From the NCBI GenBank assembly GCA_050246995.1, contig JBFWVA010000004.1:124001-188000 (forward strand): a stretch of DNA of 64,000 bases, in the 5' to 3' direction. This document shows positions 15,287-22,430 of this stretch, one piece after another. The DNA comes from SHVO01 sp050246995. GTDB lineage: Bacteria > Pseudomonadota > Alphaproteobacteria > Rhodospirillales > Rhodospirillaceae. Every line of letters begins with the position of its first letter. The stretch's first letter is position 1. Under the pieces are notes generated by a model. The model was not told the DNA's origin and ran no database searches. It saw only the letters and a program-made list of their open reading frames with translations. The translations under genes and the position numbers were made by a program.

Positions 15287-16924
15287 TCACTGTTGCGCCT
15301 TCGCCTGCAGATAGGCGAGCGCGAGGCCGGCGGTGGAGCTGTCCCGGGCCTTCAAGATCCCTTCCGCCGCGGCAGGTTTGTCGAGCAAGGCGGGCATAAG
15401 TGACTTGGCCAGTTCCTTGCCCAACTCTACCCCCCACTGGTCGAAGGAGTTAATGCCCCAAATCAACCCCTGGACGAAGACCTTATGTTCGTACAAGGCG
15501 ATCAACATGCCAAGCACATAGGGGGTTAATTCGTCCAAAAGCAGGGTGTTCGAGGGCCGATTCCCGGTGAATTCACGGTGCGGACGCAGGCTTTCCGCCG
15601 TGGCGGCGAGATCGGCCGCGGTGCGGCCCTTCAGAAGCGCCTCGGTCTGCGCGAGGCAATTGGCCATCAGGAGGTCGCGGCTGGGACCCGTCCCATCGGC
15701 GCCCTTGAGCGCGATGATGAAGTCGCACGGGATGAGGCGCGGCCCCTGATGCAGAAGCTGGAAGAAGGAGTGCTGACTGTCGGAGCCGCCGCCGCCAAAG
15801 ATTATCGGGCCGGTCATGGTCTCGACCTTGGCGCCCTCCTTCGTGGCGGCCTTGCCGTTGCTCTCCATATCGAGTTGCTGGAGATGGAACGGGAAAAGCT
15901 TCAGGCGATGATCATACGGCATCACGGCGACGGCCGGCGCGTCGAAGAAATCCGCGTACCAGACACCGATGAGCGCGAGGATCACGGGCAGGTTCTGTTC
16001 GAGCGACGCCGTCTCGAAATGACGGTCCATGGCCTCCGCGCCGGCGAGCAGCTGATCGAACGCCTCGTAACCGCAGGCGAGAATCACCGAAAGGCCGATG
16101 GCCGACCACACGGAATAGCGCCCCCCAACCCAGTCCCACATCGGGAACACGGCGTCGGGAGAAAGGCCGAACCTCACCGCGGCTTCGACATTGGTGGAAA
16201 CGGCCGCGAAGTGTTTCGCGACGGCCGTTTCACCGAGGCGCGCGGTAAGCCACGCGCGCGCGGCGTCCGCGTTTGCCGTCGTTTCCGCGGTGGTGAAGGT
16301 TTTTGAGCAGATGATGAAAAGGGTTTCGGCGGGCTCGAGCCTGGCGAGCACTTCGTCGAGCTGAGCGCGGTCTGGATTGGAGACGAACGCCACCGTCATC
16401 TCCGGCGCCTGCAAATCCTTCAGCGCGTCGGCGACGAACATCGGACCCAGATGAGAGCCGCCGATGCCGATATTGACGATGTGACGCAAAATCTTGCCCG
16501 TGGCGCCCCTCCACTGGCCGCTTCGTACCCCATCACTGAACGCCTTGAGGCGCGCGCGGGTTGCACGCACTTCGGGCATCACATCCGCGCCGTCGACCAT
16601 CATGGCCCGTTCTTCGCGGTTACGTAGCGCCACATGGAGCACGGCGCGGTTCTCGGTGGTGTTGATGCGCTCGCCGGCGAACATCGCCGCGCGGCTCGTC
16701 TCCACACCGCGCGCACGGGCGAGCTCGGCAAGGAGACTGATGGTCTCGAGGGTGACGCGGTTCTTGGAATAATCGGCGCGGATCGGTCCGAACGAGAACG
16801 ACAGGCGCGCGAACCGGTCCGGGTCGGCGGCGAAGAGATCGCGCATGTGCTGGCCGGCAAGGGCGGCGGCGTGAGCCTTGAGCGCCTGCCAGGCCGGTAG
16901 AGCCGTCAGGGACGATGAGTTCAT
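15287..16924 (-). CDS. pgi: Glucose-6-phosphate isomerase
   Basis: Interconverts glucose-6-phosphate and fructose-6-phosphate. The 545-residue protein (start at MNSSSL; two more codons are open upstream) shows the phosphate-binding loop VNIGIGGSHLGPMFV, SKTFTTAET, GGRYSVWSAIGLS, and the catalytic region QLDMESNGK and GGGGSDSQHSFFQLLHQG, with the C-terminal signature WGINSFDQWGVELGK. All typical active-site segments are present. The ATG is preceded by about 200 bases before the divergent RidA-like gene. Confidence 0.97.
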   Translation of the reverse strand: MNSSSLTALPAWQALKAHAAALAGQHMRDLFAADPDRFARLSFSFGPIRADYSKNRVTLETISLLAELARARGVETSRAAMFAGERINTTENRAVLHVALRNREERAMMVDGADVMPEVRATRARLKAFSDGVRSGQWRGATGKILRHIVNIGIGGSHLGPMFVADALKDLQAPEMTVAFVSNPDRAQLDEVLARLEPAETLFIICSKTFTTAETTANADAARAWLTARLGETAVAKHFAAVSTNVEAAVRFGLSPDAVFPMWDWVGGRYSVWSAIGLSVILACGYEAFDQLLAGAEAMDRHFETASLEQNLPVILALIGVWYADFFDAPAVAVMPYDHRLKLFPFHLQQLDMESNGKAATKEGAKVETMTGPIIFGGGGSDSQHSFFQLLHQGPRLIPCDFIIALKGADGTGPSRDLLMANCLAQTEALLKGRTAADLAATAESLRPHREFTGNRPSNTLLLDELTPYVLGMLIALYEHKVFVQGLIWGINSFDQWGVELGKELAKSLMPALLDKPAAAEGILKARDSSTAGLALAYLQAKAQQ

Positions 16925-17121
16925 GTAACGCAAAATCCCGGTTCAGAACTGAGGGGCCGGGCACCTTAGCAATCCAGGGGCAAGCTGCCAAACTTTGAGA
17001 ATAGGAATGCTGTAGAATCAAATACTTAAGTTTCTCGCCTTGGCTGTAAATCCACCGTGGCGCGCAGGCGTGCCGCCCGGGCAGACTGGGGTCTGCCAAC
17101 CGTAAAAAATGGGGACCCCTC

Positions 17122-17628
17122 GTGACCATCCAAACCAACCTCGCCGCCGGCCTTCTGACCGCGCTGATGACCATTCCAGCCCTGTCCACATCCGCCGCCG
17201 AAATCACGCGCACGCCCAATGCCGGCAACGCGCTGATCTTGCAGTCGGCGACCATCCCGGCGGGCAGCGAGATCCTGTTCCTATCGGGCCTGACACCGAC
17301 CCCGATCACGGCGGGAAAAACAGACAGCTTCGAAGCCTTCGGCGACACCAAGACGCAAACCATCGCGGTGATGGAGCGCATCAAGGCGGCGCTGGCTGAA
17401 AAAGGCTATGCCATGTCGGACGTCGTGAAGATGACGGTATTCCTGGTCGGCGATCCGAAACTCGGCGGCAAGATGGACTTCGCCGGGATGAACGACGCCT
17501 ACAAGATGTACTTCGGCTCGGCGGCGAATAAGAACCTGGTCACGCGTTCGACCATCCAGGTGGCCGCGCTGGCCGCGCCTTATTACCTCGTCGAGATCGA
17601 AGCGACCGCCGCGAAAGCGCCTAAGTAG
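17122..17628 (+). CDS. RidA/YjgF-family protein with a signal peptide
   Basis: 168 residues from a GTG at 17122. The first about 25 residues (TNLAAGLLTALMTIPALSTSAAE) form a Sec signal peptide. The rest is a RidA fold with the FGDTKTQTIAVMERIKAALAEKGYAMSDVVKMTVFLV block and a conserved Arg in TRSTIQVAALA that in RidA binds the imine substrate's carboxylate, followed by the usual Glu near the end (VEIEATAA). Most RidA proteins are cytosolic and hydrolyse reactive enamines or imines; a periplasmic one must act on something else. It is convergent with the M16 peptidase genes, with adjacent stop codons. Confidence 0.85.
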   Translation: MTIQTNLAAGLLTALMTIPALSTSAAEITRTPNAGNALILQSATIPAGSEILFLSGLTPTPITAGKTDSFEAFGDTKTQTIAVMERIKAALAEKGYAMSDVVKMTVFLVGDPKLGGKMDFAGMNDAYKMYFGSAANKNLVTRSTIQVAALAAPYYLVEIEATAAKAPK

Positions 17629-18999
17629 TTAGGGCTTCGCCTTGGCCGGCGCCGGCTTCGCCGCGGGCGCCGCGCCGGGCTTGGCTTGCGACAAGTCAGG
17701 ACCGACCACCACGACCACGAGATTGTCGGGCTCGTAGAGCTTCTTCGAGAGCGCCTTCGCCTGCTCGAGCGTGACCGATTCGATATAGCTGTTGCGCTTG
17801 TCGATATAGTCGAGCCCAAGGTTGTCGCGCTGCACGGCGAGCAGCGTGTCGGCGATGGAGCCGGTGGACGTGAAGCGCAGCGGCCAGGCGCCGGTGAGAT
17901 ACTGCTTGGCGTCGTTCAGCTCTTGCTGCGTCGGACCGGCGTCGCGCATCTTCACCCATTCATCGCGGATGACCTGAAGGCTGGCTTCAGCCTGATCGGC
18001 GCGCGTGCCGACGGAGGCCATCATGGCCGCGCCCGCATCGTAAGGCGCCATGCCTGTACCGACGCTGTAGGCAAGGCCGCGCTTTTCACGCACTTCGTCC
18101 ATGAGGCGCGACTGGAAGCTGCCGCCGCCGAACACATAGTCAACCACGAGACCCGTGTACCAATCCGGGTCTTCGCGCATAAGCCCCTTCTGCCCGATGT
18201 AAACAACGCTCTGCGGCAGGTTCTTGGCGATGCGCACGACCTTGCCCGTGCCCACGATAGGCGCGGGCGGAACGTCGGCCTTCAGGCCCGAGGTGGCCGG
18301 GAGGGTCCCGAACACCTGATCGAGCACGGTCTGGAGCTGCGCGGCGGTGATGTCGCCCGAGACGCCGACGACGAGGCGATCGCGGGCCAAGCGGCTTTTC
18401 ACCCAGCCGCGCAGATCGTCAGTCGTGATGGCCTTGATGGACGCCGGGGTCCCGTCGTCCTCGCGCGCATAAGGGTGTTTGCCGAACAGCTCTTCCATGA
18501 GCCGCTGACCGGCGATGCGGCCCGGACTCTCAAGCTGGGACTGAATGCTGACAAGGATCTGGCGGCGGATGCGCTCCACCGGCTCCTGGTCGAAACGCGG
18601 CTGCGTGAGCGCCAGGCGCAGAAGCTCGTACGCCTTCCCCGCGTTGGGCGTCGTGGTGACGATTTTGCCGGTGATGTAGTCGTTGTCGGCGCTGAACTGG
18701 AGCGTGATGGCGCGATCTTGCAGTTCGGTCTGGAACGCGAAGGAGTCGAGCTGCCCCGCGCCTTCGTCGAGGAGCGAAGTGACCATGCCGGACAAGCCCA
18801 ATTTCGCGTCGGGATCGATGGCGCTGCCCCCCTTGAAGCCGAACGTGATCGCGATGATCGGCGTGGTGTGATCCTCGGACAGATAGGCGCTGATGCCGCC
18901 CTTGCTCTTCACTTCACGGACGGTGAGCGCGGACGCGGGCGCGGCGAAAGCAACGACCGCAATCGCGAGCAGGAAAAACTTTCTCATGGGCTTATTCAT
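17629..18999 (-). CDS. M16 peptidase, non-catalytic partner subunit, exported
   Basis: 456 residues with a signal peptide (FFLLAIAVVAFAAPASA). It has the two-lobed pitrilysin fold, but the HxxEH zinc motif is missing: the equivalent region reads GLSGMVTSLLDEGAG. The C-terminal lobe carries KRGLAYSVGTGM, the conserved Arg/Tyr substrate-binding segment. In bacterial M16B heterodimers the zinc-bearing and the Arg/Tyr-bearing chains are separate, as in the mitochondrial processing peptidase. The partner is the gene upstream, whose stop overlaps this start by four bases. The C-terminal tail is Lys/Pro/Ala-rich. Confidence 0.9.
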   Translation of the reverse strand: MNKPMRKFFLLAIAVVAFAAPASALTVREVKSKGGISAYLSEDHTTPIIAITFGFKGGSAIDPDAKLGLSGMVTSLLDEGAGQLDSFAFQTELQDRAITLQFSADNDYITGKIVTTTPNAGKAYELLRLALTQPRFDQEPVERIRRQILVSIQSQLESPGRIAGQRLMEELFGKHPYAREDDGTPASIKAITTDDLRGWVKSRLARDRLVVGVSGDITAAQLQTVLDQVFGTLPATSGLKADVPPAPIVGTGKVVRIAKNLPQSVVYIGQKGLMREDPDWYTGLVVDYVFGGGSFQSRLMDEVREKRGLAYSVGTGMAPYDAGAAMMASVGTRADQAEASLQVIRDEWVKMRDAGPTQQELNDAKQYLTGAWPLRFTSTGSIADTLLAVQRDNLGLDYIDKRNSYIESVTLEQAKALSKKLYEPDNLVVVVVGPDLSQAKPGAAPAAKPAPAKAKP

Positions 19000-20351
19000 G
19001 GGGTCGGCCCTCCGGCGGTTTGTTCAGGGGGCAACAGGATTCCCGTGACCGAGGAGTTGTCGGCGAACAGGCGGCGCGCGGCGGCCTGCACCTGGGCCAG
19101 CGTCACCTTGTTCACGGCTTCGGGCCAATTCTCGATATCCTCGAGCTTGATGCCGGACGCGAGCGACGTGCCGACCGCGCGGGCCGCGGACATCGGCGAG
19201 TCCTTCGCAAAGGCCAGTCGCGCTGCGAAGCGGTTCTTGGCCTGCTGGACATCGGCCTCCGTAATCCCATTAGCGAGCAATTCGGCGAGCGCCTTCTCGT
19301 AGGCCGCTTCGGCTTGCGCGATGCTTACCCCCGGGCTCGGGGTCATGGAGACGTAGAAGCTGCCGTAGGACACCGCGTCGGTGTCATAACCCGCGCCGAA
19401 AGACGCGGCCACCTGCTGTTCGACAACGAGCTTGCGGTAAAGCTTTGTGGTGGACCCGCCGCCGACGATCTCGCTGAAGACCTCGAGCGCGTGCACGTCC
19501 GCGCGGTCGCCGACGTTGTAGCTGGGGGCGATGATCTGGCGGCTCCACGACGGCTGCGTGACACGCTCATGATGCAAGGTCACGCGTGTGTCGGCCTTGT
19601 CGTAGAGGAATGTCGAGCGCTCGCGGGGCTTGAAGTTCTCGGCCTTCGGGATCGGCCCGTAATATTTCTCGGCCAGCGGCTTCAGCTTGTCCAACGTGAT
19701 GTCGCCGGCGACGACGAGGATCGCGTTCTGCGGCGAATAGTATTGGCGATAGATGCCGAGGTTGTCGGCGAGATTGAGGCCGCGCATTTCCTCCAACCAG
19801 CCAATAACCGGAATCGAATATTTGTTGGTCATCCACAAGGCCGCCGCCATGCGTTCCCCGAGCAGAGCCGACGGAGAGTTATCCGTACGCATGCGCCGCT
19901 CCTCGATGATGACTTCGCGCTCGGTGGCGATGTCCTTCTCGCCGAGAACAAGATTGCGCATGCGGTCCGATTCCATGTCCATCATCAAAGGCAGGCGGTC
20001 GACCGCGATGTTCTGGTAGTAACCGGTGTAGTCGGTGGTGGTGAAAGCGTTCTGATTGCCGCCGTTGCGCGCGACGATCTCAGTCATCGCCCCTTCGGGA
20101 TATTTCTTAGTACCCTTGAACATGAGGTGCTCGAGAAAGTGGGCGATGCCCGACTTGCCGGCGGGCTCGTCGGCGGAGCCTACCTTGTAGAACACCATGT
20201 GACTGACCACGGGCGCGCGGTGATTGGGGATCAGCACCACCTGCATGCCGTTGGCGAGGGTGAAGGTTTGCGCGCCGTAGACTTCGGCGTGAGCTTGCGG
20301 CGCGGCCAAGAAAATGGCGGCGGCGAACAGTGGAGCGGCGATGCGGAGCAT
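18996..20351 (-). CDS. M16 peptidase, catalytic zinc subunit, exported
   Basis: 451 residues from the Met at 20351, beginning with a signal peptide (MLRIAAPLFAAAIFLAAPQAHA). The zinc motif H71-F-L-E-H75 sits in IAHFLEHLMFKGTKKYPEG, with a downstream Glu in the region EREVIIEERRMR. Together with the coupled downstream gene it should form a periplasmic M16B heterodimer that degrades short unfolded peptides. The in-frame upstream extension to 20477 has no coding character and is left out. Confidence 0.93.
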   Translation of the reverse strand: MLRIAAPLFAAAIFLAAPQAHAEVYGAQTFTLANGMQVVLIPNHRAPVVSHMVFYKVGSADEPAGKSGIAHFLEHLMFKGTKKYPEGAMTEIVARNGGNQNAFTTTDYTGYYQNIAVDRLPLMMDMESDRMRNLVLGEKDIATEREVIIEERRMRTDNSPSALLGERMAAALWMTNKYSIPVIGWLEEMRGLNLADNLGIYRQYYSPQNAILVVAGDITLDKLKPLAEKYYGPIPKAENFKPRERSTFLYDKADTRVTLHHERVTQPSWSRQIIAPSYNVGDRADVHALEVFSEIVGGGSTTKLYRKLVVEQQVAASFGAGYDTDAVSYGSFYVSMTPSPGVSIAQAEAAYEKALAELLANGITEADVQQAKNRFAARLAFAKDSPMSAARAVGTSLASGIKLEDIENWPEAVNKVTLAQVQAAARRLFADNSSVTGILLPPEQTAGGPTP

Positions 20352-20496
20352 GATGATCCCTGAGACAGTCAGGCGGAGAGATGCGAAACCATAGCCCGCC
20401 TGACGCGCGGGCGTAAATCCAGGGTTACAACTAAGATAGAAAACAAAGGCTGAGGATTCTAAGCTTGGTAACAACAAAGGCAGGGGTCACGGCGTC

Positions 20497-21297
20497 GTGA
20501 ACACAGTTCGGGAAAACTTCCAGGTTTGGCGCGCCGTAACAGACGCCTTCGCCTATTGCTGGCAGCGGCGGCGCCTGATGGAACGTTACGGCATCATCCC
20601 GTTGATCCTGGGTCTCGGTGTGGCGTGGACGCTCCTTTATTTCCGCGTATCGCCGGACGAGCGAACGGTCGCGCGGTTCAGCGGCGATTTCCTCGCGTTC
20701 CTGATCGCGATTCCGCCGGCCGTGGCCTGGTACCGCACGATTGTTTACGGCGAAGAAGCCGGCCGCCGGCCGATCTACGCGTTCACGCGGCTCGAGGTGC
20801 GCATGGTGCTGTGGCAAATCCTATTCGTATTCCCGCTGTTCATCGCGGTGCTGGTCGCCGCGATCCCGGTGGTGGCGGCGGGGGCCGTCGGCAAGATGCT
20901 GGGGGGCGATATCGGAGCTTACGCCCTGGCGACCCCGTTTGGCATCGCGGCGCTGGCGTGGGTGTTCTATGTCGTCACGCGCTTGTCCCTCGTGATCGCC
21001 ATGGCGGCGCTGGAGACACGGGCGAGCTTTGAACGCGCGTGGAAAATGAGCGCGCCGATCGCTTGGCGGCTGACCGGCGCGGTCTTCGTCATGATCCTTG
21101 GCCTGATCCCGATGGGTCTTGTGGGCATCGGGATCGAGAAACTTTTTGAGCCGCATGCGGCGGCGCCATACGTGGGCGCGGCGATCGATGCCGTGACGGG
21201 CTTGATCGGGCTGTTCCTGTTGTCCACGCTGTTCGGGCAGACCTACAAGACGCTGGCGGAAACAGAAACGCCGCCGGCGGAACCGGCGGCGCTCTAA
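20497..21297 (+). CDS. Polytopic inner-membrane protein of unknown function
   Basis: 266 residues from a GTG. At least five or six hydrophobic segments can be seen: about residues 35-50, 65-85, 105-130, 140-165, 190-215 and 225-250. Examples are LFVFPLFIAVLVAAIPVVAA and TGAVFVMILGLIPMGLVGIG. The sequence between the first two carries RVSPDERTVARFSGDF. The pattern resembles the glycerophosphoryl diester phosphodiesterase membrane-domain type proteins without catalytic parts, but no named family is claimed. It is divergent from the M16 pair, with 145 bases between. Confidence 0.7.
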   Translation: MNTVRENFQVWRAVTDAFAYCWQRRRLMERYGIIPLILGLGVAWTLLYFRVSPDERTVARFSGDFLAFLIAIPPAVAWYRTIVYGEEAGRRPIYAFTRLEVRMVLWQILFVFPLFIAVLVAAIPVVAAGAVGKMLGGDIGAYALATPFGIAALAWVFYVVTRLSLVIAMAALETRASFERAWKMSAPIAWRLTGAVFVMILGLIPMGLVGIGIEKLFEPHAAAPYVGAAIDAVTGLIGLFLLSTLFGQTYKTLAETETPPAEPAAL

Positions 21298-21320
21298 TGC
21301 TTAGACGCTGACTCTATTTT

Positions 21321-21884
21321 CTAGAAAATGCCGAGGGTGCCGCGCGTGCCGCGGCGGATGACCACCGAGGCGCCTTCGTTCGGCTTCTTGCCTTCGGCCG
21401 CATTCTGGCTGAGGCGCTTCATTTCGGCCGCCGGGTCGACGATGGTGCCCGGCACGCTGCCGCCGTCGCGCCAGAACAGGAGGCGGTCGGAGAACGCGCG
21501 TTCCTCCGGCGCGAAGGTGGAGACTTCCTTGGCGATGGTGTTGCGGATGTCCGGCAGCACGGCATCGGCGCCGGCGGCGCCGAGGACGGCCGTTTCACCA
21601 TTCGAGAAACCGCGCTTCTGATAGTCGAGCAGACGCGCGCGGCCCAGGAGCACAGCGCGGCCCTGTTCGGCCGGGGTCGCTTCCGGCGTGCGCTCGGAAC
21701 CCGGCGCGGGCGGACGCAGGTTGAAATCGGGTGGAATTGCCAGCGGCGCAGGCGTTGCGATGGCGAATTCGTCGGGCACGGTCTTGTTGAGGCCGAGCGC
21801 GCGGCGGGTTCTGTCACAGCCGGTCAGGCTAACAGCCGCCACAAGCATGATCGCAATGGATAAATAACGCATCGTCGTCCTCAT
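21321..21884 (-). CDS. DUF3035 lipoprotein, BamF-like
   Basis: 187 residues (183 from the second Met). A lipoprotein signal ends in VSLTGC, so the mature protein is lipid-anchored. The block PDEFAIATPAPLAIPPDFNL is the conserved DUF3035 core. It matches the motif reported for BamF, an alphaproteobacterial subunit of the outer-membrane beta-barrel assembly complex that shares this segment with BamC. The position directly after lspA, which would process its signal peptide, is common in alphaproteobacteria. The rest is helical with a basic Gly-rich tail. Confidence 0.85.
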   Translation of the reverse strand: MRTTMRYLSIAIMLVAAVSLTGCDRTRRALGLNKTVPDEFAIATPAPLAIPPDFNLRPPAPGSERTPEATPAEQGRAVLLGRARLLDYQKRGFSNGETAVLGAAGADAVLPDIRNTIAKEVSTFAPEERAFSDRLLFWRDGGSVPGTIVDPAAEMKRLSQNAAEGKKPNEGASVVIRRGTRGTLGIF

Positions 21885-21887
21885 GAA

Positions 21888-22427
21888 TTAAGCGCCGCTT
21901 TGGGCGGGCTCTTGTTTGCCATCGTGCGGGCGCTCAAACAAGGCGTCAAGCAGCACAATTATGGCACCGATGGTGATACAGGTGTCGGCGATATTGAACG
22001 TCGGGAAGTGCCAATCCTGCCAGTAAACATGCAGGAAATCGGCGACCGCCCCGATACTTGCGCGGTCGATGATATTCCCGAGCGCCCCGCCGACGATGAG
22101 GCCCAGGCCGATCTGGAGCCAAGAGCGCGGCGTGCGCCACATCCAAACGGTCATCACAATCGTGATAGCGATGGTGACCGCGAGCAGCAGCGCGACCGCC
22201 GTCTCCGTCCCTGAGTTGAACAGGGAGAAGCTGATACCTTCGTTCCACGACAGGTGGAACTGGAACACCGGCAGAATGTCGATGACCACGGGACTCGCGA
22301 AAGGCGTCTCGGTGACGCCCTCCGGCCGGAAGACATGCTCCAGCATGTAGTATTTCGACGCCTGGTCGGCGATCACACCGATCGCGGCGCACGCGAGACC
22401 AGCACGCGGCACGGAGGAGATGGCCAT
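21888..22427 (-). CDS. lspA: Lipoprotein signal peptidase (signal peptidase II)
   Basis: 179 residues with four transmembrane helices. LspA is the inner-membrane aspartyl protease that removes signal peptides from prolipoproteins. Both catalytic Asp motifs are present: GGALGNIIDRASIGAVADF and FPTFNIADTCITIG. The N-terminal DQASKYYM and SWNEGISFS are also conserved. It lies 3 bases after ileS, the classic ileS-lspA arrangement, and 3 bases before the BamF-like lipoprotein gene. Confidence 0.96.
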   Translation of the reverse strand: MAISSVPRAGLACAAIGVIADQASKYYMLEHVFRPEGVTETPFASPVVIDILPVFQFHLSWNEGISFSLFNSGTETAVALLLAVTIAITIVMTVWMWRTPRSWLQIGLGLIVGGALGNIIDRASIGAVADFLHVYWQDWHFPTFNIADTCITIGAIIVLLDALFERPHDGKQEPAQSGA

Positions 22428-22430
22428 GGG

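Noticed and set aside
13609..15399. Long open frame antisense to mutL (596 codons)
   Set aside because: His/Arg/Gly-rich mirror translation typical of GC-rich antisense frames; mutL explains the region fully. The same applies to other long antisense frames such as 32983-35079, 17686-19302 and 4117-5214.
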